Positions 49,405 through 58,262 of a DNA stretch of 64,000 bases are shown one piece after another. The translations under genes and the position numbers were made by a program. The notes under the pieces were generated by a model. It was not told the origin of the DNA and searched no databases. It was given only the letters and a program-made list of their open reading frames with translations. Origin of the DNA: Arthrobacter sp. zg-Y844 (GTDB taxonomy: Bacteria > Actinomycetota > Actinomycetes > Actinomycetales > Micrococcaceae). The stretch is taken from the NCBI RefSeq assembly GCF_024385465.1, contig NZ_JANFLS010000001.1, forward strand, positions 744,001 to 808,000. The letters are read 5' to 3'. Positions within the stretch are counted from its first letter, which is position 1; each line of letters begins with the position of its first letter.

Positions 49405-51075
49405 ATGTTCAACCCCCTCACTGTCCAGGAACCGGTGGCGCCCGCCGCACTGCTGTGCGACCGGCATCGCGCTGACTCTGTTGCCTTCACCGTCATTGAG
49501 CAGGACCTTTCCGCCACCGACCTCACCTACGGAGAACTCCAGGCGGGCTCCGAGCGGGCCGCTGCAGCCTTCGCCCGGCTGGGGGTACGCCGCGGGGACC
49601 GGGTGGCAACCCTGATGGGCAAGAGCGGTGACCTGGTGACGGTGCTGCTGGGTCTGTGGCGCCTGGGCGCCGTCCATGTGCCGCTGTTCACGGCATTTGC
49701 CACGCCGGCCATTTCCGTACGCCTGGCCGCCAGCGGTGCCCGGCTGGTGGTGGCCGACGAAAACCAGCTGGCCAAGGTGGCACCCCTGGTGCCGGAACTG
49801 GGCCTTACGGTCCTGGCGGCCGGTACTGGCGCCGGCGCGGACGTCGGCGGATTGGACACCGGCACAGGCGCGGGCGGATTGGACACCGCGGGCGCCGCGG
49901 ATGCCCTGGACTGGACACAGCTGCTCTCCGCCGAACAGCCGGGAATGCCGGCGGCAGTCCTGGACCCGCAGGAGGTGCTCGTGGAAATCTTCACGTCGGG
50001 CACCACCGGCGCACCGAAGGGCGTGACGGTGCCGGTTTCGGCGCTCGAAGCGTTCTCCGCCTACTTCCACTACGGACTGGACGTGCAGGAAGGGGACGTG
50101 TTCTGGAACGCCGCCGATCCGGGCTGGGCCTACGGCCTGTATTACGGGATCCTCGCTCCGCTGGCGGCGGGCCGCCGGAACCTGCTGCTGCGCGGAAGCT
50201 TCAGCGCGAAGCTGTGCTGGGAGGTGCTGGACCGGTTCCGCGTCACGAACTTCGCCGCGGCGCCCACCATTTTCCGCTCGCTCCGGGCCGAGGCGCCCGA
50301 CGGCGTCGGCCCCCTGGCGCTGCAGCGCGCCTCCAGTGCGGGCGAGCCCCTGGACGCGGAAACCATCAGCTGGGCCACGCGCTGCCTGGGTACCGCCGTG
50401 CGGGACCACTACGGGCAGACGGAAATGGGGATGTGCATTGTGAACGGCTGGGAGGACTCGGTGTCCCGCGAGATCCGGCCCGGCTCGATGGGCCACGCCC
50501 TGCCCGGCTACCGCACCGAAGTGCTGTCGCTGGAAGAAGACTCCCCGGCCGCGTCCGGCGAGAAGGGGCGGGTGGCCATCGACGTTCCGGCCAGCCCGCT
50601 GATGTGGTTCAGCGGGTACACGGACAACCCGGAGAAAACCGCCGAACGCTACAGCAGCGACGGCCGCTGGTATTACACCGGAGACACCGGTTCACGCGAT
50701 GCCGACGGGTACACCTACTTCTCCGCCCGGGATGACGATGTGATCATCATGGCCGGCTACCGGATCGGCCCGTTCGAGGTCGAATCCGTGCTGGCCACGC
50801 ATCCGGAGGTAGCGGAGAGCGCCGTCATCGGGGTTCCGGACGAGCTGCGCGGAGAAAGGCTCGAAGCCTACGTGGTGCTCCGCTCCGGCTCCGGCTCCCC
50901 CGAGCTGGCGGCGGAACTGCAGCAGCTGGTCAAGACGCAGTATGCCGCCCATGCGTATCCGCGGGCGGTGCACTTCGTGGAGGAGCTGCCAAAAACGCCG
51001 AGCGGGAAGCTGCAACGTTTCCTGCTGCGTGCTTCCCGCTCGGCGTCGGATTCCGAACCTCCGGTGAACGCCTAG
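49405..51075 (+). CDS. AMP-forming acyl-CoA synthetase (acetyl-CoA synthetase-like)
   Basis: 556 residues. P-loop VEIFTSGTTGAPKGVTVPVSALEAF, A5 motif RDHYGQTEMGMCIVNGWEDS, then RWYYTGDTGSRDADGYTYFSARDDDVIIMAGYRIGPFEVES and the catalytic Lys in PKTPSGKLQRF. The WNAADPGWAYGLYYGILAPL motif is typical of medium-chain/acetyl-CoA synthetase-like enzymes. A Gly/Asp/Thr repeat of about 20 residues (near 150) looks inserted. Its stop shares CTAG with the stop of the convergent putA. Confidence 0.9.
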   Translation: MFNPLTVQEPVAPAALLCDRHRADSVAFTVIEQDLSATDLTYGELQAGSERAAAAFARLGVRRGDRVATLMGKSGDLVTVLLGLWRLGAVHVPLFTAFATPAISVRLAASGARLVVADENQLAKVAPLVPELGLTVLAAGTGAGADVGGLDTGTGAGGLDTAGAADALDWTQLLSAEQPGMPAAVLDPQEVLVEIFTSGTTGAPKGVTVPVSALEAFSAYFHYGLDVQEGDVFWNAADPGWAYGLYYGILAPLAAGRRNLLLRGSFSAKLCWEVLDRFRVTNFAAAPTIFRSLRAEAPDGVGPLALQRASSAGEPLDAETISWATRCLGTAVRDHYGQTEMGMCIVNGWEDSVSREIRPGSMGHALPGYRTEVLSLEEDSPAASGEKGRVAIDVPASPLMWFSGYTDNPEKTAERYSSDGRWYYTGDTGSRDADGYTYFSARDDDVIIMAGYRIGPFEVESVLATHPEVAESAVIGVPDELRGERLEAYVVLRSGSGSPELAAELQQLVKTQYAAHAYPRAVHFVEELPKTPSGKLQRFLLRASRSASDSEPPVNA

Positions 51076-54000
51076 ATCAGGGCGTCCGAGAGGAAGTTCG
51101 GCGTTCCGAAGCGGTGCGCGGTGATGCTGACGGCCTGCTCATGCAGGAAGGGCAGCAGCTCCAGGCGGCCGGACTCGGTGACGGGCTGGGCATAGACGGC
51201 AATGTCCGGGGTTCCGCCGGTGGCTTCGGCCAGCGCCTGCACGGAGCCGCCGATCAGCCGGATCCGCCCGGACGTCAGCGAAGCAGCGGAAGCCAGCCAC
51301 GCGGCGTCGTCCTGAACCCGGAACTGCAGTCCGAGTTCGGTCAGGACGGCCCGCAGGCCGGCCGGGAGGTCGACGGCGGTGGACACGGTGACTGCCGATC
51401 CGGCGGTCAGCGCTGCGGCCAGGACCCGGACCAGCATGGCCGCCGGCTGGCCTTCGGCGAGGCGGACAGTCACCGGAACGGGTACGTAGCGGAAGACATT
51501 CCGCTCCGCGGACAGGGCGGACACGTCCTTGGCGGTGCCGAACTCGCCGTTCCAGGCGCGGGCGTCGCTGTTCGCGGCGCGACGGAGGAACGCGGCGTCG
51601 TCGGCGGTGAACGCCGAGCCTGCGGATTCGGCGGCAGCGACAAGGCGTGCTGCCGGCGCGGCGGCGGGCAGCTCGGCGGCTGCCTCGTCGGAGGTGCCGT
51701 TGACGGCTTCCCAGTTGCCCAGGCCGATCAGGTAGTTCGGGCCGCCGGCCTTGGTGCCCGCGCCCACGGCGGACTTCTTCCAGCCGCCGAACGGCTGGCG
51801 CCGGACGATGGCGCCGGTGATGCCGCGGTTCACGTACAGGTTGCCCGCCTGGATGCGGTTCAGCCAGACGTCCATTTCCGCCGGCTCGAGGGAATGCAGC
51901 CCGGCGGTGAGGCCGTAGTCGATGTCATTGGCCATGTCGATGGCCTCTTCGAGGGTGGCTGCGGTCATAACGCCCAGGATCGGGCCGAAGTACTCGGTGC
52001 GGTGGTACTCGGAGCCGCGGCGGACACCGGTGCGGATGCCCGGGCTCCACAGCCGGCCGCTCTCATCGAGCTGTTCCGGCTTCAGCAGCCAGGTTTCGCC
52101 TTCGCCCAGCTCGGTGAGGCCCTTGAGGAGCTTGCCGGCGGCGGGCTCGATCACCGGGCCCATCTGCGTGGTGGGATCTTCGGGGTAGCCGACCTTCAGT
52201 GACTGGACGGCGTCCACGAGCTGGTTCCGGAAGCGCGGTGACTTGGCCACGGAACCGACCAGGATCACCAGCGAAGCGGCGGAGCACTTCTGCCCGGCGT
52301 GCCCGAAGGCGGACGCGGCGACGTCGCGGGCGGCGAGGTCGAAGTCCGCGCTCGGGGTGACGATCACGGTGTTCTTGCCCGAGGTTTCGGCCAGCAGCGG
52401 CAGGTCGGGGCGGAAGGAGCGGAACAGTTCGGCGGTCTCGTAGCCGCCGGTCAGGATCACACGGTCCACGGCCGGGTTGGAGATCAGCTGGCGGCCGAGT
52501 TCGTTTTCACCCAGCTGGACGAGCTGCAGGACGTCGCGCGGAACGCCGGCTTCCCAGAGCGCTTCCACCATGACGGCACCGCTTCGCGCGGACTGGCGGG
52601 CGGGCTTAATGACGACGGCTGACCCGGCGGCCAGGGCGGCGAGGGTTGAACCGGCCGGGATGGCTACCGGGAAGTTCCACGGCGGGGTGACCACGGTCAG
52701 GCGGGCCGGTACGAAGCGGGCGCCCTCCACGTTGTCGAGTTCGCGGGCGAGCTCGGCGTAGTAATGCGCGAAGTCGATGGCTTCGGAAACCTCGGGGTCC
52801 GACTGGTCCAGGGTCTTGCCGGTTTCGGCGGCCATGACCTCCATCAGATCGGCACGGCGTGCCTCGAGGACTTCGCCGGCGCGGTGCAGGACCTCGGCGC
52901 GTTCGGCACCGCTGAGTGCACCCCATGCCTTGCCCTTGGCGACGGCGGTGTTGATGACGGCGTCGAGCTCCGCCTCGGTGCCGACGGCGGCAGCGGCCAC
53001 GGCGGCCTTGCCCAGTTCGGAACCGGGGACGCGGGCGAGGATGCCCCGGCCCCAGGCCTGGTTGGCGGGCAGCGACGGGTCGCTGTCCGGGGTGTTGTCG
53101 AAGCTGTCCGTAGCAGCAGCCACGGCGGGAAGGTTGCGGTCCTGCACGCGGTGCGGAGCGGGAACGGCGGTGTCCAGGTTCTCCAGCGAGGCCAGGAAGC
53201 GCAGCTTCTCGCGTTCGAACAACGCCTCGTTGTCGGCCAGTTCGAACACGGCGGACATGAAGTTCTCCGAGCTGGCGCCTTCCTCCAGCCGGCGGATCAG
53301 GTAGGCGATGGCGACGTCGAATTCCGCGGGGTGCACTACCGGGGTGTAGAGCAGCAGGCTGCCGACGTCGCGGCGCACCACCTCGGCCTGGCCGGCGGCC
53401 ATGCCGAGCAGCATTTCGAATTCGATGCCGTCCCGCACGCCGCGTTCCCCGGCCAGCAGCCAGGCGAACGCGACGTCGAACAGGTTGTGTCCGGCGACGC
53501 CGATCCGCACGTTCTTGATGCGGTCCGGGTGCAGGGCGTAGTTGATGACGCGCTTGTAGTTGGTGTCGCTGTCCGCCTTGGTGTGCCAGGTGGCCAGCGG
53601 CCAGCCGTGCAGGGAGGCTTCCACCTGTTCCATGGGCAGGTTGGCGCCCTTGACCACGCGGACCTTGATGGCGGCACCGCCGTCGGCGCGGCGGGCGGCA
53701 GCGAATTCCTGCAGGCGCATCATGGCCGAGAGGGCGTCCGGGAGGTAGGCCTGGAGCACGATGCCGGCTTCCAGGTCCTTGAACTCGGGCTGCGAGAGGA
53801 TTCCGGTGAAGACCGCCATGGTCATCTCCAGGTCCTTGTACTCCTCCATGTCCAGGTTGATGAACTTCTTCACCGGGGACTGCGCGGCCCGGCGGAAGAG
53901 CGGGGTCAGGGATTCGATGACGTGCTGCACGGCCTCGTTGAACGCCCACGGGGAGTGCGGGGCCACGGTGGAGGAAACCTTGATGGAGACGTAGTCGACG

Positions 54001-54539
54001 TCGTCGCGGGCCAGGAGGGCATGGGTGCCTTCGAGCCGGCGGGCTGCTTCGTGCTGGCCGAGGACGGCCTCGCCGAGGAGGTTCATGTTCAACCGGGTGT
54101 TGTCCTTGCGGATGCCGGCGATGGCCTTGCCCAGCTTCGCGTCCGTGGCATCCACGATCAGGTGCCCGACCATTTCGCGCAGCACCTTGCGGGCGGCGGG
54201 AATGACAATCTGCGGCACCACCGGGCCGAGGATGCCGCCGGCACGCACGGCCGCGCGCATGTACCAGGGCAGGAAGCCGGGGACGCGGGGGGCCAGGGCG
54301 GCGAGGTTGCGGGCTGCGACGCGGATGTCTTCGGGGCGCACGACGCCGTCGACGAAGCCCACGGTGAAGCCCAGGCCGTCCGGGTCCTTCAGCACGCCGG
54401 CCAGCTGCGCGGCGGAGGCGTCCACGGGGACGGCCGAGGCCTCGGTCAGCCAGCGGCGGACGAGGGCTACGGACTGCTCTGCCAGCCCGGCGCTGGGGGC
54501 GGCGTCGGCGCTGGCGCGGTCCTCAAAGGTATCGGTCAT
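51072..54539 (-). CDS. putA: Bifunctional proline dehydrogenase / P5C dehydrogenase
   Basis: 1155 residues. The N-terminal proline dehydrogenase half has the alpha/beta-barrel motifs DYVSIKVSS, KVRVVKGANLPMEQ and YLIRRLEEGASSENFM, with FAD contacts. The aldehyde dehydrogenase half has TPPWNFPVAIPAG, the Glu region LLAETSGKN, and the catalytic Cys in GHAGQKCSAAS near residue 750. There is no ribbon-helix-helix domain at the N-terminus, so unlike the E. coli protein it is not a self-repressor; the divergent LysR gene likely regulates it. It oxidises proline to glutamate in two steps. Confidence 0.96.
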   Translation of the reverse strand: MTDTFEDRASADAAPSAGLAEQSVALVRRWLTEASAVPVDASAAQLAGVLKDPDGLGFTVGFVDGVVRPEDIRVAARNLAALAPRVPGFLPWYMRAAVRAGGILGPVVPQIVIPAARKVLREMVGHLIVDATDAKLGKAIAGIRKDNTRLNMNLLGEAVLGQHEAARRLEGTHALLARDDVDYVSIKVSSTVAPHSPWAFNEAVQHVIESLTPLFRRAAQSPVKKFINLDMEEYKDLEMTMAVFTGILSQPEFKDLEAGIVLQAYLPDALSAMMRLQEFAAARRADGGAAIKVRVVKGANLPMEQVEASLHGWPLATWHTKADSDTNYKRVINYALHPDRIKNVRIGVAGHNLFDVAFAWLLAGERGVRDGIEFEMLLGMAAGQAEVVRRDVGSLLLYTPVVHPAEFDVAIAYLIRRLEEGASSENFMSAVFELADNEALFEREKLRFLASLENLDTAVPAPHRVQDRNLPAVAAATDSFDNTPDSDPSLPANQAWGRGILARVPGSELGKAAVAAAAVGTEAELDAVINTAVAKGKAWGALSGAERAEVLHRAGEVLEARRADLMEVMAAETGKTLDQSDPEVSEAIDFAHYYAELARELDNVEGARFVPARLTVVTPPWNFPVAIPAGSTLAALAAGSAVVIKPARQSARSGAVMVEALWEAGVPRDVLQLVQLGENELGRQLISNPAVDRVILTGGYETAELFRSFRPDLPLLAETSGKNTVIVTPSADFDLAARDVAASAFGHAGQKCSAASLVILVGSVAKSPRFRNQLVDAVQSLKVGYPEDPTTQMGPVIEPAAGKLLKGLTELGEGETWLLKPEQLDESGRLWSPGIRTGVRRGSEYHRTEYFGPILGVMTAATLEEAIDMANDIDYGLTAGLHSLEPAEMDVWLNRIQAGNLYVNRGITGAIVRRQPFGGWKKSAVGAGTKAGGPNYLIGLGNWEAVNGTSDEAAAELPAAAPAARLVAAAESAGSAFTADDAAFLRRAANSDARAWNGEFGTAKDVSALSAERNVFRYVPVPVTVRLAEGQPAAMLVRVLAAALTAGSAVTVSTAVDLPAGLRAVLTELGLQFRVQDDAAWLASAASLTSGRIRLIGGSVQALAEATGGTPDIAVYAQPVTESGRLELLPFLHEQAVSITAHRFGTPNFLSDALI

Positions 54540-54559
54540 TAGTCGGTGCTCTTTTCATC

Positions 54560-54572
54560 TAACAGGTAGTTA
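54560..54572. promoter_or_regulatory. Candidate LysR box between putA and the LysR gene
   Basis: TAACAGGTAGTTA is a T-N11-A inverted repeat (TAAC-N5-GTTA), the classical LysR recognition form, 21 bases before putA and in the shared intergenic region. A proximal position suggests control of putA at initiation. Confidence 0.45.
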
Positions 54573-54679
54573 TCCCCCCGAAGGTACTGACCAAGTATCC
54601 GCCCGTTGTTCAATTAGATAAAGCGATCTTTTCCGACCGATACACTTTGGCTCTGCTTACTAATCAGAAAGGTGCCCGC

Positions 54680-55576
54680 GTGCTCGATATCCGCCGGCTG
54701 CGGCTGCTGCGCGAACTCAAGGTCCGGGGCACGCTGGCCTCTGTTGCCGCGGCCCTGAACTTCAGTCCCTCCTCGGTGTCGCAGCAGTTGGCCCTGCTGG
54801 AGAGCGAGGTAGGGGTGCCCCTGCTGCGGAAGACCGGACGCCGGGTCACCCTCACTCCGCAGGCCGAGATCCTGGTGGACCACGCCGCCGGGATCCTGGA
54901 CGCCATGGAGCGGGCGGAAGCGGATCTGGCCGAGTCCCTGACCACCGTGGCGGGAACGGTCCGGGTGGCCGTCTTCCAGTCGGCGGCACTGGCCCTGATG
55001 CCGGACGCCCTCACCATCCTGGGGCGGGACTATCCCGAGGTGCGGATCGAAATGACCCAGCGCGAACCCGAAACCGCCCTGTATGAAACCTGGGCCCGGG
55101 ATTTCGACCTGGTGATCGCCGAACAGTACCCCGGGCATGCCGCACCCCGGCATCCCGGCCTTGACCGCGTGCAGCTCACCACGGACGCCATCCAGCTGGC
55201 AGTGCCCGATTCCCCGGACGGCGGGGACATCCGCTCCATCGCGGACACCGCTTCCCGGGCCTGGGTCATGGAACCGCGCGGCGCCGCCTCCCGGCACTGG
55301 GCGGAGCAGGCGTGCCGGCAGGCCGGGTTCGAGCCGGACGTCCGGTATGAAACGGCTGACCTGCAGGCGCAGATCCGGCTGATCGAGTCCGGCAACGCCG
55401 TCGGCCTCATGCCGGAGCTTGTGTGGACCGGCCGCACCCCGACGGTCCGACTGCTGGATCTGCCGGGCCGGCCGCGGCGGACCATCTTCACATCCGTCCG
55501 GGAGGCGGGGAGCCGGCGTCCGGCCATTCTCGCGTGCCGTGAGGTTCTGGAGCGGACGGCCCGGCTGGTGTCCTAG
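54680..55576 (+). CDS. LysR-family regulator, probable putA activator
   Basis: 298 residues. The N-terminal winged helix is RRLRLLRELKVRGTLASVAAALNFSPSSVSQQLALLESEVGVPLLRKTGRRVTLT, then an effector-binding domain (LMPDALTILGRDYPEVRIEMTQREPETALYE). The start is GTG after AGAAAGG. It is divergent from putA with a short shared promoter region, so proline-responsive control of putA is the natural inference; the effector is unproven. Confidence 0.9.
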   Translation: MLDIRRLRLLRELKVRGTLASVAAALNFSPSSVSQQLALLESEVGVPLLRKTGRRVTLTPQAEILVDHAAGILDAMERAEADLAESLTTVAGTVRVAVFQSAALALMPDALTILGRDYPEVRIEMTQREPETALYETWARDFDLVIAEQYPGHAAPRHPGLDRVQLTTDAIQLAVPDSPDGGDIRSIADTASRAWVMEPRGAASRHWAEQACRQAGFEPDVRYETADLQAQIRLIESGNAVGLMPELVWTGRTPTVRLLDLPGRPRRTIFTSVREAGSRRPAILACREVLERTARLVS

Positions 55577-55613
55577 GTGCGCGGTCCCTGCCGGGCGGGT
55601 TCTCCTGCCCGCC

Positions 55614-56417
55614 CTACTGCGGTTCCTCAGGGCCGGGGTTCACTCCGGACCAGCTGGCGGCGCCGCCTGAGTTGGGAAAGACGGTTGCCTTCATGGCCCG
55701 GTCCCCGGCCACGCCGCCCGGAACGTAGTAGGACGACAGGTCAGGAACGTTGGGGTCGAACGCCGCATACAGCCCCGGCGCCAGCGCAACCACCAGCCCG
55801 TCGACGAGCTTGCTGTCGAACCAGGCGGCCACCCGGTAATCCACGGAGGCGGCGTTCACGATCAGTGGGTAGCCCGGGAACGCCGCGCTGGCCTCGCCCG
55901 CTTTGGACGGAGCTGACACATCGGGTGCTGCCCCGGCGTCGCCGGCCGCGGCCTCATAGGGCGCGCACTGGACCAGGATCTCCGAAACAGCGTTTCTCCA
56001 GGCATAGATATCGAAGTGCAGGGCTGAACCGGAGTCCCCGGCCACCGGCATGGCGCTTGTAATCGGAGCTGACAACTCCTTCAAAAGGGCATCCATACCC
56101 TCCGGGGCGCTGTCGGCAATACTGCGGACTTCCGTGTTGAGCGCGCTTGCACCCGCACCGTCGGAGCCCTCGAAGCCGAACGTTGAACCGTTGTCTTTCA
56201 CGAAGTAGATCGCCCGGTAGAGGGAGCCGTTACCGTCGGTCCCGAGGAGCTTGCGGCACGTTTCCTCTGCTGAGTCCAGAGCCACCGTTTCGGCTGTTGA
56301 CCCGGCAGCCGGCGCGGCGGCGGCAGGGGCGGAGGAGGCTTCGGGCTCCGTTGCTTCCGCGCTGCAGCCGGTGACGAACAGCAGGGCCAGGACCGGAATG
56401 GCTGCGGTTTTTCTCAT
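55614..56417 (-). CDS. Hypothetical secreted lipoprotein
   Basis: 267 residues. A signal peptide with lipobox VTGC (MRKTAAIPVLALLFVTGC), then an Ala/Pro-rich linker and a soluble domain with two Cys (ETCRKLLG, VQCAPYE) that could pair. I do not recognise the fold. The start follows GGGGGAA. The frame continues upstream into the duplicated repeats, but that part is not a gene. Confidence 0.7.
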   Translation of the reverse strand: MRKTAAIPVLALLFVTGCSAEATEPEASSAPAAAAPAAGSTAETVALDSAEETCRKLLGTDGNGSLYRAIYFVKDNGSTFGFEGSDGAGASALNTEVRSIADSAPEGMDALLKELSAPITSAMPVAGDSGSALHFDIYAWRNAVSEILVQCAPYEAAAGDAGAAPDVSAPSKAGEASAAFPGYPLIVNAASVDYRVAAWFDSKLVDGLVVALAPGLYAAFDPNVPDLSSYYVPGGVAGDRAMKATVFPNSGGAASWSGVNPGPEEPQ

Positions 56418-56511
56418 GGTTCCCCCGGGACTTCGTAGACAGTTGCCCCAACCTAGCACCTGCACCGGGCCGCCAGGGCTTTTGGTGCCGCTCCGGAGCC
56501 GGGCTCGGGCC

Positions 56512-56695
56512 GGGGCCGGACAGGACATCCCATCCGGTGGTGCCGTTGTGGCGGATGATTTCCCACAAGCAACAGCAGCACCACCCTGTGGGACGCTGTG
56601 CTGGCGCTGCGGATGCTCCAGCCTGCACAACTCATCGACTGAGCAGTTAATGGGGTTATGGCCGCCCGATAACCCCGTTATCTGCTCAGTAGATC
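56512..56695. repeat. Duplicated intergenic unit, copy 1, with hairpins
   Basis: First of two direct repeats of about 185 bases. From 56570 on, about 117 bases match copy 2 with only two or three changes. Inside are an imperfect large stem (ATCCCATCCGGTGGTGC near 56526 facing GCACCACCCTGTGGGA) and the hairpin at 56639-56689: CTGAGCAG stem, TAACGGGG-type inner stem and a 9-base loop. The last is type A with a different outer stem. A right half-copy (CCCGTTATCTGCTCAG) lies at 56715-56730. Confidence 0.9.
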
Positions 56696-56747
56696 CGGGA
56701 CCCCTGCCCACAAGCCCGTTATCTGCTCAGCAGATCCGCCCGGAATC

Positions 56748-56932
56748 GGGGCCGGACAGAGGATCCCACCAGGTTGTGCTGTTGTGGCAAATGGGGTGCC
56801 CCAAGGCAACAGCAGCACCACCCTGTGGGACGCCGTGCTGGCACTGCGGATGCTCCAGCCTGCACAACTCATCGACTGAGCAGTTAATGGGGTTATGGCC
56901 GCCCGATAACCCCGTTATCTGCTCACTAGATG
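56748..56932. repeat. Duplicated intergenic unit, copy 2, with hairpins
   Basis: Second direct repeat, starting 236 bases after copy 1. The large stem here is TCCCACCAGGTTGTGCTGTTG facing its near-complement around 56807-56829. The type A hairpin lies at 56876-56926, with the last base of the stem changed. A degenerate half-site CTGCTCAGTAG lies at 56968. The two copies explain short identical reading frames seen here, which are not genes. Confidence 0.9.
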
Positions 56933-57022
56933 CAGGTGCCCCCGGGCCGCCCGCGCAAAACCTTCGTCTGCTCAGTAGCCCCGTCCCAGCGGGCAACACA
57001 ACAGTCGACCCCAAACAGCAAA

Positions 57023-57054
57023 ACGGCGGACCCCGGAAACCCGGGACCCGCCGT
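57023..57054 (-). terminator. Terminator after the PRC/DUF2382 gene
   Basis: A 14-bp stem with two mispairs (ACGGCGGACCCCGG / CCGGGACCCGCCGT) and an AAAC loop, 40 bases after the stop on the minus strand. The stem is followed on that strand by TTTTGCTGTTTGG. Confidence 0.8.
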
Positions 57055-57094
57055 CGTGCTGATGAAGCGTCGTGCGTGTTAGGAGAGCCAGGAC

Positions 57095-58045
57095 CTAGCG
57101 GCTGCCGCCGGACCCGGACCCGGAGGAACCCGAACCGGACCCCGACCCCGACCCGCCGGACTTTTTCCCGTGGGAGGAGGAATCATTGACATCCGTGTCG
57201 ATCTGCTCCTTGCGGATCTCTTCGGAGACGCTCTCCGTGCCGGTCACCGTCTCGGTGTCCAGGCGGACGCGTTCTACCGGCTCGGTGTGCTTGGAAACCA
57301 CAGCCTCCTCGGCATGGAGCGTCACCTCGTGCTCGTCTTCCGTGAGTTCGGCACCTGACAGGGCATCCCCCGCATTGGCATCCGTAATGGGCTCACGCTC
57401 GATCCGCACTTCCTCGTGGCTGACCGGCACCTGCTTGGTGACGGTCTCCGTCACGATGTACTTGCGCAGCCGGGCCTTGCCCACCGCCCGGTTCTCGGTG
57501 CCGACGTTGAGGCGCTCCTCCGAACGGGTCATGGAGTCGTCCCCGCTGGATCCCGAACTGGAGGAACTGGAGGAAAGGTCGGACGTCCCGCTGCTGCTGG
57601 ACGTCCCGGACCTCTGGCTCTCCGACACCGTGGAGGTACCGCTGCTCATGTCGCTGCCCCGCATGCCGCTGTCCCGCGTCTCGGTAATCGTGTCGGTTTC
57701 AGAGACGGATTCCGAAGAACCGTCGTCGTAGCTGAAGCCGTAGTACCGGTAGAGCGTGACTTCCTCCTCGGGGCTGATCGAACCGTCGCTTTCGATGTGC
57801 GGCGCGTTCTTGACCTCTTCCTTGGAGTAGGGCACCAGGACGTCGACACCTTCGACGGTTGCCTCACTGAGGGGGATAAACGTTTCCGACGTGCCGAAGA
57901 GGCCGGTGTTCACGGTGACCCATGCCGGTTCGTCGGTCTGGTCATCCAGGTAGAAGGTACCAACGGAACCGATACGGTCACCGTTCGAGCCAACTACGTT
58001 GCCCGAACCGCTCATGAGTCCTTCGACCTGCTGATTCGTGATCAT
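57095..58045 (-). CDS. PRC-barrel and DUF2382 stress protein (YsnF/AvaK type)
   Basis: 316 residues. An N-terminal PRC-barrel (SGNVVGSNGDRIGSVGTFYLDDQTDEPAWVTV to YYGFSY) is followed by a Ser/Gly/Thr-rich linker of about 70 residues and the DUF2382 domain (EERLNVGTENRAVGKARLRKYIVTETVTKQVPVSHEEVRIEREPI), which has its HEE core. The C-terminal 35 residues are Ser/Gly low complexity. This domain pair is typical of general-stress proteins in actinobacteria and of the tail protein YsnF in Bacillus. It ends at a terminator, so it is a single gene. Confidence 0.88.
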   Translation of the reverse strand: MITNQQVEGLMSGSGNVVGSNGDRIGSVGTFYLDDQTDEPAWVTVNTGLFGTSETFIPLSEATVEGVDVLVPYSKEEVKNAPHIESDGSISPEEEVTLYRYYGFSYDDGSSESVSETDTITETRDSGMRGSDMSSGTSTVSESQRSGTSSSSGTSDLSSSSSSSGSSGDDSMTRSEERLNVGTENRAVGKARLRKYIVTETVTKQVPVSHEEVRIEREPITDANAGDALSGAELTEDEHEVTLHAEEAVVSKHTEPVERVRLDTETVTGTESVSEEIRKEQIDTDVNDSSSHGKKSGGSGSGSGSGSSGSGSGGSR

Positions 58046-58262
58046 CTTGTTCTCCTCGCGACAGCGAATCCGCCGAATCGGTTGACCGGCGGCAATTCAC
58101 CACTGGCCTGATCGGAGACAGAGGACACGGCGGTCGGTATCCGCCTGCGGCTCCGGGCCGGCTGGTTGACTGGTGAGGAACCTGGCATACATACCAAGCC
58201 CACTTACAATTCCAGCCCCCCGCCTCCGGACCCGTCAATAGGTACTTGCTGCGAGGAGGGGA

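Noticed and set aside
56251-57189. Frames in the 56.5 kb repeats with the same short peptide twice on each strand
   Set aside because: Identity follows from the DNA duplication. The frames are broken by hairpins and have no start signals.
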